From: Thermoplasmata archaeon | GTDB lineage: Archaea; Thermoplasmatota; Thermoplasmata; Lutacidiplasmatales; UBA184 | Reading direction: 5' to 3' | DNA: 64,000 nucleotides | NCBI GenBank assembly: GCA_028864975.1 | Contig: JAGWLG010000009.1 | Coordinates: 1 to 64,000, forward strand | Shown: piece by piece, positions 14,360-22,639 of the stretch | How positions within the stretch are numbered: the stretch's first letter is position 1 | How the letters are laid out: the number at the start of each line of letters is the position of its first letter | Notes under the pieces: generated by a model | Seen by the model: only the letters and a program-made list of their open reading frames with translations | Database searches by the model: none | What the model was told of the DNA's origin: nothing | Position numbers and translations under genes: made by a program

Positions 14360-15088
14360 ATGATCCGCCCAGGAGAACCCATCGGCCCCACCACCTACCA
14401 CAAGCCGTACATGGCCGTCATCTTCGATCTGGATGGGACGCTCATCTCTTCCGCGCTGGACTTCCACGCCATGCGAAAGGCCGTGATCGAGCTCGCCCAG
14501 CGCTCGGGGGTGCCACCGGGGGAGCTCCACACGACGGAGTCCGTCCCCCAGCTCATCGAGCACGCGAAGACCAAACTTCACGCCATGACCGGCGCGGACC
14601 ACCTGGGGATGAGGTTCGAGGGTGAGACGAACCGGAAGCTCGATGAGATCGAGATGTCCGCGCTCCCGACGGCGAAGCCCACCCCGGGCGCGAAGGAGGC
14701 CTTGAAGTCCCTCTCCCAGGACGGCTACCGCCTGGGTGTCCTCACCCGCAGCTGCGAGGGGTTCGCCAGGACGGCCCTCCACAACGTGGGCGTCCTGCCG
14801 CTGTTCATGAAGATCCGGACCCGGAACGATTCGGGACCGGCGAAACCCCACCCGGAGAGCCTGCTCCTCCTCCTCAAGGACATGAACGTTACCAAGGACC
14901 GTGCCCTCTACGTCGGGGACGGATCGCAGGACATGGAGTGTGCCCGGGCGGCGGGGGTGGACTTCACCGCGTTGGTCCATCCCGGAGAGAAGGCCCAGGT
15001 GCACGAGGAGGAGCTCCGGCGCCTGGGCTCCTTCCACGTCGTCCACACCTTCGCCGAGCTCCACCGGCAGGTTACGGGGCGGGCGTAG
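14360..15088 (+). CDS. HAD-family phosphatase (phosphoglycolate phosphatase-like)
   Basis: This 242-residue class IA HAD hydrolase carries the canonical nucleophile motif IFDLDGTLISS at about residue 20, LTRS as motif II, KPHPESL as motif III and YVGDGSQDMECARAAG as motif IV, with a helical cap. Phosphoglycolate, pyrophosphate or another small phosphomonoester is a likely substrate. A histidinol-phosphatase role for the his operon 12 kb away, which lacks its own phosphatase gene, is possible but only a guess. Confidence 0.85.
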   Translation: MIRPGEPIGPTTYHKPYMAVIFDLDGTLISSALDFHAMRKAVIELAQRSGVPPGELHTTESVPQLIEHAKTKLHAMTGADHLGMRFEGETNRKLDEIEMSALPTAKPTPGAKEALKSLSQDGYRLGVLTRSCEGFARTALHNVGVLPLFMKIRTRNDSGPAKPHPESLLLLLKDMNVTKDRALYVGDGSQDMECARAAGVDFTALVHPGEKAQVHEEELRRLGSFHVVHTFAELHRQVTGRA

Positions 15089-15239
15089 TCCCACCGAGGG
15101 CTCGAGCTGCCGCGGTGCCTATGAGCGCTCCTCCGGGGGCTGGGGGAGTCCGCGAGGGCGGATCCATGCAACTTATCGTGCCCAGAGAAGGCGCTCCTCT
15201 ATCTGTCTCTCCCGTTGCCGATCCTCAGGGCGGGCCACC

Positions 15240-15932
15240 ATGGTCGTTGGGGATGGCGAGGCCGTGGTCCTATGGACCGGAGGCAAGGACTCGGCCCTCG
15301 CGCTCTTCGAGGAAAGGGAGCGCGGAGCCGGCATCCGGGGGCTCGTGACCTTCGCGCCCCCCACCGGCGAGTTCAAGGCCCACGCGCCGAGCCTCATCCG
15401 GGCCCAGGCGGAGTCCCTTCGCCTGCCTCACCGATTCGTCGCGATCTCCCCTCCGTACGGGGAAGCGTACGAACACGCGCTGCGTGAACTTCGCGCGGAC
15501 GGGGTTCGGTTCCTCATCACGGGAGACATCTCCGAGGTCCAAGGGCACGAGGGCTGGCTCGAGGGTCGGGCGAAGGCCGCGGGGCTCGAACTGGTCCGAC
15601 CGCTCTGGGAACGCGGACGGAGGGCCCTCCTCGAACGCATGCTCGAGGTCGGACTGCGCCCGGTCATCACCGCTCTCAGGACCCCTGTCCTGCCCGACGC
15701 GTGGGTCGGGCGGTCCCTCGACCGGGCCGCGGTCGAAGAGCTCGCCGCCCTTCCACCGGACCACACGATAGACCTGTGCGGCGAAGGAGGCGAGTACCAC
15801 ACCATGACGCTCGGGGGACCGGGGTTCCAGCGCCCTCTCTCCCTAGGGAACTGGACCCTCGCGCGAGAGGGTGACCTCCGCTACGCCAGGCTCGAGACAT
15901 CGCCCCGCAGCCTCCACCGATCCCCCGACTGA
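15240..15932 (+). CDS. PP-loop ATPase, diphthine-ammonia ligase-like (Dph6 family)
   Basis: This 230-residue protein starts at ATG 15240. LWTGGKDSALAL is the PP-loop that activates a substrate by adenylation. ITGDISEVQGHEGWLEGRAK and the closing GEGGEYHTMTLGGP are the characteristic later motifs of the Dph6/ATP-binding ATP-grasp-like amidase family. The best-known member amidates diphthine on elongation factor 2, the last step of diphthamide synthesis. No dph2 or dph5 is nearby, so this is an assignment from family alone. Confidence 0.8.
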   Translation: MVVGDGEAVVLWTGGKDSALALFEERERGAGIRGLVTFAPPTGEFKAHAPSLIRAQAESLRLPHRFVAISPPYGEAYEHALRELRADGVRFLITGDISEVQGHEGWLEGRAKAAGLELVRPLWERGRRALLERMLEVGLRPVITALRTPVLPDAWVGRSLDRAAVEELAALPPDHTIDLCGEGGEYHTMTLGGPGFQRPLSLGNWTLAREGDLRYARLETSPRSLHRSPD

Positions 15933-15959
15933 CGCAGGGGACCTCGTCCGGCCGACCGC

Positions 15960-18740
15960 CTAGGAACACCCGCTCGTGGCGCCGCACTGCGTGCAAGCGT
16001 AGCAGGTCCCCGACCGGACCATGATCCCGCCGCACATGTAGCACGAAGGAGCGTCCTCGGTGCGGTCCACCGTCTCGGACGACCCGAAGGAGTCGAGGGT
16101 CTTCGACTTGAAGTCCGCTGCCGCCGTCGTGGCGGGAGGGGCAGGGGCGGCCGCCTCGTCGTGGGTCTCGAGCCCGATCGAGCGCCGCTCCTCCACCGTG
16201 AGGAACTTGCCCGCGAGCCACCGGGCCACGTAGTCCGGTATGCTCAGCGCGAAGCGCACGTCGGGGTTGTTGGTCATCCCCGCAGGCTCGAAGCGCATGC
16301 GCGCGAGCTTGCGCACGAGGTCCTTCAGCGGCACCCCGTGCTGGAGCGCCATGCTCATCGAGATCCCCAGGGCGTCCATGAGCCCGTTGACGGTCGACCC
16401 TTCCTTGGTCACCCGGAAGAAGATCTCCCCGGGCCGGCCGAGCTCCCCTGCCTTCGCGGCCGGGTAGAGCCCGACGGTCACGTAGCCGTCGTGCTCGCCC
16501 ACCTTGAAGTGGTGCGTGATCGCATCCCGGACGTCCGGAAGGCGCTTGCGAGGCATCGCGAGGATCCCCGGAGGGGTCTCCTCCTCCCTCTTCGCCTTCC
16601 CGGTCTCGTAGGGTTGGCTCGCCTTGCACCCATCGCGGTAGACCGAGACGCACTTCGCGCCCATGCGCCACGCCTCGAGGTAGATGCGTTCGATGTCCTC
16701 GACCGTGGCCTGGTTCGGGAGGTTGATGGTCTTGGAGGCGCTCCCGGAGAGGAACGGCTGGACGGCGGTGAGCATCTTGAGGTGCCCCATGGGAGAGATC
16801 GTGCGGGTCCCTGCGCCCGATCCCAGCGCGGTGTCGAAGACCGCAAGGTGCTCGGGTCGAAGGTCCGAGCACCCCTCGATGGTTCCCTTCTCGCCGACGT
16901 AGTTCACGATGCGGGAGACCTGTTCCGGGGTGTAGCCCAGCTCCTTGAGCGCGAGCTGCGCCGTGGAGTTGACCATCTTGAGCGTTCCCCCGCCCACGAG
17001 GTTCTTCAACTTCACGAGCGCGAGCTCCGGCTCGAGTCCCAGCGTGTCGCATCCCATCAGGAGCCCGATCGTGCCGGTGGGGGCGATGACCGAGATCTGG
17101 GAGTTGCGGAAGCCGTAGAGCTCGCCCTCCTCGACACAGGCGTCCCAGGAGCGCTGGGCCTGTGCGACCAACTTCCCGATGCGGCCGGGGAGCTTCGTGA
17201 GCTTGTGGGCCGCTTCCCGATGCTTGCTCATGACCCGGAGCATCGGGGCGCGGTTCTTCTCGAACCCTGCGAAGGGTCCCATCCGTTTCGAGATCTCCGC
17301 GCTCATCCGGTACCCTTCCGCGGAGAGGATCGCGGAGATCGCCCCGGCGAGCGTTCGGGCCTCCTCCGAGTCGTAGGCGAGCCCCCAGCGCATGATGAGC
17401 GAGCCCAGGTTCGCGTAGCCCAGGCCGAGCGGGCGGAAGTCGCGGGAGTTCGCCGCGATGGGTTCGGTGGGGTAGGACGAGGCGTCGACGATGACCTCCA
17501 TCGAGAAGATGAACGTCCGGACGGCCTGGATGAACAGGTCGAGATCGAACTCCCCGTCCTCACGGAGGAACTTCATCAGGTTGAACGAGGCCAGGTTGCA
17601 GGCCGAGTCGTCCAGGAACATGTACTCGGAGCAGGGATTGGAGGCGTTGATCCGAGCCGTGTTCGGGCAGGTGTGCCAGTCGTTGATGACGTCGTCGAAC
17701 TGGACCCCGGGGTCGCCGCACCGCCAGGCGGCCTGGGCCATCTCCCGGAACAGGTCGCGGGCCTTGTAGGTCCGGGCGACCTTGGAGGGGTCGGTCACCC
17801 AGTGGGTGGCCCACACGCCGTCCTTCTCCACCCCCTGCATGAAGGTGTCCGAGAGGCGGACAGAGTGGTTCGCGTTCTGGTAGGAGATGGAGGCGTAGGC
17901 GCTGTCAGGGTCCGTCCCGTCGAAGTTGGCGCTGTAGCCCTCGCGGATCAGGGCCATCGCCTTCTCCTCTTCCTTGACCTTGCACTCGATGAACTCCTGG
18001 ACGTCGGGGTGGTCGACGTTCAGAATGACCATCTTCGCCGCGCGACGCGTCGTCCCGCCGCTCTTGATGACGCCAGCGAACGCGTCGAAGGCGCGCATGA
18101 AGGTGACCGGACCGCTCGCAAGCCCACCGCCCGAGAGGCGTTCCTTCGAGGACCGCAACATCGAGAGGTTGGAGCCGGTGCCGCTCCCGCCCTTGAAGAG
18201 CATCGCCTCGCTCCGGGCGAGGGTCATGATCGAATCCATCGAGTCCGTGGCGGACTGGATGAAGCACGCCGAGCATTGCGGGGGTTCGCGTACCCCCACG
18301 TTGAACCAGACCGGGGAATTGTGCGAGGCCATCTGGTGGATGATGAGCCAGTTCAAGTTGTCCTCGAGGACGGCCGCCTCCTCGGGGGCGTCGAAGTAGC
18401 CCAACTTCAGCCCCGCCTGGGCCATCCAGTGGCCCACGCGGCGCACCATCCCCTCGACGGAGTTCTCGCGCCTCCCCTGGATCATCCGGAAGTACTTGCT
18501 GGCGGCGATGTTGATCGCGGTCTCGCCCCAGGTCTTGGGGGCCTTGATCCCCTTCATCTCGAAGATGAGCTCGCCCGAGGGGCTCTTGATCACGGCATCG
18601 TGGGAGCGCCACTCGAGGTCGTCGAAGGGGCCCCTCCCCTTCGGCAACAGACGGCTGAGCCCGACCGGCTCTCGAAGAGCGCGGGTGCGGGAGGGCTCGG
18701 TAACGTGGGGCAACGCGGCGCGTCGGCGAGTGGTGGCCAT
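15960..18740 (-). CDS. nrdJ: Adenosylcobalamin-dependent ribonucleotide reductase (class II)
   Basis: This 926-residue enzyme reduces ribonucleotides using a B12-generated thiyl radical and needs no oxygen. Key stretches are the N-terminal SHNSPVWFNVG, PQCSACFIQ with a redox cysteine, KGGSGTGSNLS, the active-site NPCSEYMFLDDSACNL and APTGTIGLLMGCDT. The C-terminus carries a zinc ribbon and redox cysteine tail (CYMCGGIM, CYACTQCGATSGCS). Start ATG 18740 is preferred over one 12 codons upstream because a GGAGGT ribosome-binding site lies 6 bases before it. No intein interrupts it. Confidence 0.93.
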   Translation of the reverse strand: MATTRRRAALPHVTEPSRTRALREPVGLSRLLPKGRGPFDDLEWRSHDAVIKSPSGELIFEMKGIKAPKTWGETAINIAASKYFRMIQGRRENSVEGMVRRVGHWMAQAGLKLGYFDAPEEAAVLEDNLNWLIIHQMASHNSPVWFNVGVREPPQCSACFIQSATDSMDSIMTLARSEAMLFKGGSGTGSNLSMLRSSKERLSGGGLASGPVTFMRAFDAFAGVIKSGGTTRRAAKMVILNVDHPDVQEFIECKVKEEEKAMALIREGYSANFDGTDPDSAYASISYQNANHSVRLSDTFMQGVEKDGVWATHWVTDPSKVARTYKARDLFREMAQAAWRCGDPGVQFDDVINDWHTCPNTARINASNPCSEYMFLDDSACNLASFNLMKFLREDGEFDLDLFIQAVRTFIFSMEVIVDASSYPTEPIAANSRDFRPLGLGYANLGSLIMRWGLAYDSEEARTLAGAISAILSAEGYRMSAEISKRMGPFAGFEKNRAPMLRVMSKHREAAHKLTKLPGRIGKLVAQAQRSWDACVEEGELYGFRNSQISVIAPTGTIGLLMGCDTLGLEPELALVKLKNLVGGGTLKMVNSTAQLALKELGYTPEQVSRIVNYVGEKGTIEGCSDLRPEHLAVFDTALGSGAGTRTISPMGHLKMLTAVQPFLSGSASKTINLPNQATVEDIERIYLEAWRMGAKCVSVYRDGCKASQPYETGKAKREEETPPGILAMPRKRLPDVRDAITHHFKVGEHDGYVTVGLYPAAKAGELGRPGEIFFRVTKEGSTVNGLMDALGISMSMALQHGVPLKDLVRKLARMRFEPAGMTNNPDVRFALSIPDYVARWLAGKFLTVEERRSIGLETHDEAAAPAPPATTAAADFKSKTLDSFGSSETVDRTEDAPSCYMCGGIMVRSGTCYACTQCGATSGCS

Positions 18741-18746
18741 GCTTCT

Positions 18747-18820
18747 ACCTCCAGATTCTCGGTGGGACAAACCCAAACTTGGTGAGATAGGGACCCCGCA
18801 AGGCAGGTGACAAATAAAGG
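18747..18820 (-). promoter_or_regulatory. nrdJ promoter and ribosome-binding site
   Basis: CCTTTATTTG (18811-18820, minus strand) is a TATA box about 75 bases before the nrdJ ATG. GGAGGT at 18747-18752 is a strong Shine-Dalgarno. The predicted leader of roughly 50 bases contrasts with the leaderless genes around it. The rest of the 18741-19089 gap holds no gene, and I see no cobalamin-riboswitch-like structure in it. Confidence 0.55.
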
Positions 18821-19089
18821 GGTCGTACCCGTCGAGCGAGCACGTGCCTTGCGCGGCGCGGCTGCGACGCCGGAAGCGCCGCGAGCGAGGACCGGCCTCG
18901 ATGGTCCTCGTTCCCGGGTCCCCTCAAACCAAGTTGCAGTAACTACTGGGATTCTGGGTGATAAAGGGTGGTACCGTGCTCGTGTCCGGAACAACGCCAC
19001 GGCTTTCCGGTGTAATGCGCGCGTCGCGCGACTCCTCGGAAGGCTCCTGCGGAGGATTCAAGGATGCTCGAACGCGTCCCTTTGAGCGG

Positions 19090-19467
19090 ATGCTAAAGCT
19101 TCCGTCCCGCCGCCTCCTCGCGCTCTCGGTCCTGTTGGTCGTGACCGGTGCCGCGCTCATCCTCCTCGATACTATCGGGACCTTCAACACCCCCCAGACG
19201 GTTCCCGACTACCCTGGACATCCTCTCTACACCGATCCGGTCACCTGGCCAGGGTTCGTCGGGACCGCCCTCGCTGTCGCGGGTCTCGCGATGCTCGCGG
19301 CGGGGTTCGCCGGAACGAGGCCCGCCCGTCGGGGCGCCGAGCCGAAGCCGGTCTCGAGACCCTCGTACCGGCAGAACGAGGCGGACCATGTCCCCGAGGA
19401 GAAGATCGGAGGGCCCGAGGGGGACGGCGGTCCCTCCTCTCGCAAGCAGGACGCCGTCCTTCGGTGA
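19090..19467 (+). CDS. Small membrane protein, two predicted helices
   Basis: This is a 125-residue protein from ATG 19090. Helix 1 (LLALSVLLVVTGAALILL) and helix 2 (WPGFVGTALAVAGLAMLAAG) flank an extracellular-type loop of about 30 residues; a charged, Pro-rich cytosolic tail follows. A longer in-frame start at 18958 adds 44 residues without hydrophobic character. No family is recognised. A strong hairpin follows 31 bases after the stop. Confidence 0.6.
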   Translation: MLKLPSRRLLALSVLLVVTGAALILLDTIGTFNTPQTVPDYPGHPLYTDPVTWPGFVGTALAVAGLAMLAAGFAGTRPARRGAEPKPVSRPSYRQNEADHVPEEKIGGPEGDGGPSSRKQDAVLR

Positions 19468-19498
19468 CCGAGTCCCACTTTCTCGAGCAAGAAGATGA

Positions 19499-19529
19499 GC
19501 TCCCCCGGGGGAAGACCCCCCGGGGGAGC
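19499..19529. terminator. Perfect 13-bp hairpin between convergent genes
   Basis: GCTCCCCCGGGGG, a five-base loop, and CCCCCGGGGGAGC form a perfect stem between the ends of the rightward membrane-protein gene and the leftward 71-residue gene. No T-run follows on either strand, so it is not a classical archaeal terminator, but the convergent position suggests a transcript end or 3' stability element. Confidence 0.5.
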
Positions 19530-19548
19530 GGCGTTGGGTCGAAGGAGT

Positions 19549-19764
19549 TCAGGCGTTCTTCATCTTGGCGCGAGCCACGTACCCCTTCTTGTCGAGGAAG
19601 TACATGTAGCCGTCCTCGCGCTGGATCTTCTCGGACCCAACCTTCGCCTTGCGGCCGGACTTGTTGAGCTTCGTCGGCGTCTTCCAGATGTAGCCGTCCT
19701 TTCCGAGGTAGTACAGGTAGCCCTTCTCTCGCTTGATCTGCTCTTTGCCGATTCGTTCTGCCAT
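19549..19764 (-). CDS. Small basic protein with two tandem motifs
   Basis: This 71-residue, highly charged protein (ATG 19764) is built from two copies of the same unit about 30 residues apart: KREKGYLYYLGKDGYIWKTP and QREDGYMYFLDKKGYVARAK. Each is a likely beta hairpin with G-Y-x-Y-x-L and K-x-G-Y-[IV] positions conserved, separated by a Lys-rich linker (KLNKSGRKAK). Comparable small proteins occur in related archaea, but I know no assigned function; nucleic-acid binding would fit. It is preceded by an unusually elaborate promoter, suggesting tight control or high expression. Confidence 0.7.
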   Translation of the reverse strand: MAERIGKEQIKREKGYLYYLGKDGYIWKTPTKLNKSGRKAKVGSEKIQREDGYMYFLDKKGYVARAKMKNA

Positions 19765-19780
19765 TTGGGTTGCCCCCGTT

Positions 19781-19836
19781 TCGAGGGAGAAAGCCCCGGT
19801 ATATCAATTTCTCCCTCGAGTTCTCGAGGGAGAAAT
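19781..19836 (-). promoter_or_regulatory. TATA box flanked by a 30-bp palindrome and a third half-site
   Basis: ATTTCTCCCTCGAG-TT-CTCGAGGGAGAAAT at 19807-19836 is a palindrome with 14-base arms and a two-base centre. A third copy of the half-site, TCGAGGGAGAAA, lies at 19781-19792. Between them is the TATA box (GATATACC, minus strand, about 19798-19805), about 38 bases before the ATG at 19764. One dimer site abuts the upstream side of the TATA box, where an activator or TFB would sit; the half-site is near the expected transcription start. Confidence 0.7.
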
Positions 19837-19942
19837 CGCCCTTCGTCAGCGAGAACCGTAGGCCGAGGGGGTGCGGTCTTCCTCGAGAAAACCGAGGAAC
19901 TCCGACGGGAACCGGCCCTCCCGATGTCCGTTCTCGAAGCGC

Positions 19943-21226
19943 TCAGGCGCGAAGTACGTCCTTCCCACCGAGGAACACGGCTTTCGGAGGATACGTACCC
20001 CACCGGTAGGCCAGGTGTTCTGCCCCGGGTAGGTCGAAGACCACGATATCTGCCCATCGTCCGGGGACGAGCTCCCCCGCCGTCCCTCCCATCCCGCTGG
20101 CGTACGCGGCATTCACCGTGGCCGCCACGAGGGCCTCGGAGGGGGTGAGCCGAGCGCTGTGAACGGCGTGGCCCAACACCATCGGCATCGACTCCACCCA
20201 CGAGTTCGGCGAAAGGTCGGTCCCGAGGGCCACGGCCACCCCCGCGTCCACCATCTCTCGTCCTGGCGAGCGAGAGCCCGCGAGCGAGGCCATCGGGGTG
20301 ACCGGCAGCAGCACCGCTACGACGCGGGCCCGTGCGAGGGCCGCGCGCGTCCGAGCGGGGGTTTCAAGGAGATGGTCGGCAGAGACCGCCGAGAGACGCG
20401 CGGCCACTTCCGCTCCCCCGGTCACGGAGAACTCATCGGCGTGGATCTTCGGAAGCATCCCCCGGCTCATTCCGGCGCGCAGCACCTTCTCGCTCTCGGA
20501 GGCGGAGAAGAAACCCTCCTCGCAGAACACGTCGCAGAACATCGCGAGATTCTCGCGTGAGACCGCGGGGATCATCCGGTCGTTGAGGGTGCGAAGGTAG
20601 CCCCGATGGTCGCCTCGGGCCTCAGGGGGGAAGGCGTGACCGCCGAGGAAGGTCGGGATGAGGTTCATCCCTGTGGCGTTGGAGAGTCGCGGGACGAGCC
20701 GCAGGAGCTTGAGCTCCCCCTCGAGGGTCAGGCAGTAGCCGCTCTTGACCTCGGCGGAAGTGGTCCCCCAGTTCCGCATCCGCTCGAGCCGGCTCCGGGC
20801 CTGCTCGAAGAGGGTCCGGGGGGAGGCCTCCCGCGTCTCTCGAACGGTGCGGAAGAGCCCCCCGCCCTTTCGGGCGATCTCGAGATAGCTCTCGCCCCGG
20901 ACCTTCCGTCCGACCTCCCCCTCCCGGCTCCCCGCGAAGAGCACGTGCGTGTGGGCGTCAACGAAGCCGGGAAGCGCGATCCCCCCGGGGAAGGAGCGGC
21001 GCCGCACCCCGTGCGACGGGCGGACGGACCGTCGGAGCTTGCGCTCGGGCCCGACCCAGACGATTCGTCCCCGCTGGCAGGCGATGGCGCCATCCTCGAT
21101 GATCGCGAGCTCTCCCTGAGCGGGTCCGGTTCGAGGGCCGAGCGGCCCGGCCATCGTGGCGACCTCGGAGAAACCGGTGAGCAGAAGATCGGGGCGTGGC
21201 GTGGTGGAGGGCTCCGTCCCGGCCAT
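19943..21226 (-). CDS. hutI: Imidazolonepropionase
   Basis: This 427-residue metal-dependent amidohydrolase has GFVDAHTHVLFAGSREGE (metal-binding H-x-H and the HutI-specific FAGSRE), IHADEFSVTGG, VSADHLLET and the late GTDLSPNS aspartate. HutI opens imidazolone propionate to formimino-glutamate in histidine breakdown. No hutH, hutU or hutG lies in the window, so the pathway is either scattered or the enzyme serves another imidazolone. ATG 21226 is 9 bases from the RNase Z stop on the same strand, implying co-transcription. Confidence 0.85.
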   Translation of the reverse strand: MAGTEPSTTPRPDLLLTGFSEVATMAGPLGPRTGPAQGELAIIEDGAIACQRGRIVWVGPERKLRRSVRPSHGVRRRSFPGGIALPGFVDAHTHVLFAGSREGEVGRKVRGESYLEIARKGGGLFRTVRETREASPRTLFEQARSRLERMRNWGTTSAEVKSGYCLTLEGELKLLRLVPRLSNATGMNLIPTFLGGHAFPPEARGDHRGYLRTLNDRMIPAVSRENLAMFCDVFCEEGFFSASESEKVLRAGMSRGMLPKIHADEFSVTGGAEVAARLSAVSADHLLETPARTRAALARARVVAVLLPVTPMASLAGSRSPGREMVDAGVAVALGTDLSPNSWVESMPMVLGHAVHSARLTPSEALVAATVNAAYASGMGGTAGELVPGRWADIVVFDLPGAEHLAYRWGTYPPKAVFLGGKDVLRA

Positions 21227-21235
21227 CCCGACGCC

Positions 21236-22141
21236 TCAGCGCTGACGGACGAGCTCCGAGAGGAGATCGCGCGCGGCACGGGCCCCTGCGAAGGAGGCAC
21301 GGGCCTCCTCCTCGAGCGGGGACGGGTCCGGGTACCGCGCCGAGAAGTGCGTCAGGAACAAGGTACCCACCTGGGCCTCGACCGCCACGCCCGCGGCCTG
21401 TCGGGCTGTCGAGTGCCCCCAGTCGTTCATGTCCTTCTCGAGCTCCTTCGCTGCCGTCGACTCGTGGATCAGGATGTCCGCCCCCTTGGCCAGACGGACG
21501 ATGTCCCCCTCGGGCGCACTGTCGCCAGAGTAGACGACGGAGCGACCCGCCCGGGCCGGGCCCATCACCATCTGGGGCGTGACGACGCTCCCATTTGCGA
21601 CGGTCACGTTCTCCCCGGCCTCCAGGCGGGCGAAGTCCCGCCCCCGGATCCCCATCCCGCGGGCCTTCTCCCCGTCGAAACGCCCGCGTTTCATCTTCTC
21701 CTCGACCCGGACGGCGATCGTGGGCACGCTGTGCTTGGCCCGAGCGGTCCGCACCGTGTAGGTGTTGAGGTCGACCTCGTCGCCCGGGGCGAGCTCGTGG
21801 GCGCTCACCTGGAACTTGAGGGTGAAGTGCCCAAGGTTGAGCATCATGTCGACGAACTTCCTCGTCTCCCGAGGGCCGTAGATGTCGAGGGGCTCCGTCC
21901 GGTTGTTGAGGCACATGCTCTGGATGAGCCCTGGCACACCGAGGAAGTGGTCGCCATGGAAGTGGGAAAGGAAGATCCGTCGGACGCGCATGAAGGAGAC
22001 CGGGCTCTGGAAGAACTGCCGTTGGGTCCCTTCCCCACAGTCCAGGAGAACGACCTCCTGCTCCATATCGAGCGCGATGGCGCTCGCGCTGCGTTCTCGG
22101 GTGGGCCAAGAGCCTGCGGTCCCTAGGAAGGTCAGCTGCAC
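21236..22141 (-). CDS. rnz: Ribonuclease Z (tRNA 3' endonuclease)
   Basis: This 301-residue metallo-beta-lactamase-fold nuclease removes 3' trailers from pre-tRNA. It shows FLGTAGSWPT near the start, the zinc motif SHFHGDHFLG at about residue 60, YSGDSAPEG, an H-E-S-T element (ILIHESTA) and LTHFSARY near the end, all typical of the ElaC type. It begins with GTG at 22141; a TATA-like CATTATCTATCG (22164-22175) is about 30 bases upstream, so the transcript is nearly leaderless. Confidence 0.92.
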   Translation of the reverse strand: MQLTFLGTAGSWPTRERSASAIALDMEQEVVLLDCGEGTQRQFFQSPVSFMRVRRIFLSHFHGDHFLGVPGLIQSMCLNNRTEPLDIYGPRETRKFVDMMLNLGHFTLKFQVSAHELAPGDEVDLNTYTVRTARAKHSVPTIAVRVEEKMKRGRFDGEKARGMGIRGRDFARLEAGENVTVANGSVVTPQMVMGPARAGRSVVYSGDSAPEGDIVRLAKGADILIHESTAAKELEKDMNDWGHSTARQAAGVAVEAQVGTLFLTHFSARYPDPSPLEEEARASFAGARAARDLLSELVRQR

Positions 22142-22207
22142 GGCCGTTCGGTCTCACGTGACTCGATAGATAATGACCGCGGGGCCGTCCCTTCCAGAGT
22201 CGCCGCG

Positions 22208-22639
22208 CTCAGGAAGGTCTGGCCGCTAGGTCACCAGGGTCGCACCTTCGACAAGGTGCTGGTCCTGCTGAGCACGAACCGGATCCGACAGGTCGTGGAC
22301 GAAGGTGAGCGGCCCTTCGGTCGAAAGCCTGGCTTCTTGCAAGAGGCGTTGTGCCTGGCCCTGGGGCCCCGGGGGTTCCTCTATCGACACTTCCCTGACC
22401 TCGGTTGCTCCCCTGAAGAGCATCGGGCGTTCCGCGAAGAGGGTGGCGCGGACTCCTTCCGTGACTCTTACACCGAGCACCTTGCGGACTCCGACCCCTC
22501 CTACCGCGACTGGGTGCGCGGAGCCACCGCGGCTACCTCGGTCTTGCTCTGACTCGAGCGACGCACGGCGAAGCTCAGCCGCTTCACCTTGAAAGAAAGG
22601 CTCGAACGTGAGGGGCCGACCGTCGTGAATCTGTGGCCT
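22208..22639 (+). pseudogene. Decayed DUF488-family gene
   Basis: Read in one frame, this stretch gives the full DUF488 layout: WPLGHQGRTFDKVLVLL (T-I-G-H start), IRQVVDEGERPFGRKPGF, YRHFPDLGCSPEEHRAF and, at the end, SVLL-stop-LERRTAK followed by EREGPTVVNLWP. TGA at 22550-22552 stands where the family has the cysteine of LLC-x-E, and the later C-H-R is also lost. There is no in-frame ATG before the conserved N-terminus; a GTG at 22256 would start inside the fold. It converges with the DUF169 gene. I read it as a pseudogene of recent origin, since the frame is otherwise intact. Confidence 0.65.

Noticed and set aside
16161-18785. Very long rightward open frame (874 codons) opposite nrdJ
   Set aside because: It is antisense to a clear class II ribonucleotide reductase; the long frame is a by-product of high GC, and its translation is Arg/Pro/Gly/His-rich without motifs.
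18741-18957. Cobalamin riboswitch before the B12-dependent reductase
   Set aside because: The predicted leader is only about 50 bases and has no B12-box-like conserved segments.
22226-22480. Leftward 84-codon frame opposite the DUF488 remnant
   Set aside because: The rightward frame shows recognisable DUF488 blocks in order, while this one has no family pattern.
22550-22552. Selenocysteine codon in the DUF488 gene
   Set aside because: Neighbouring conserved C-H-R residues are lost and no proper start codon exists, so decay is the simpler explanation.
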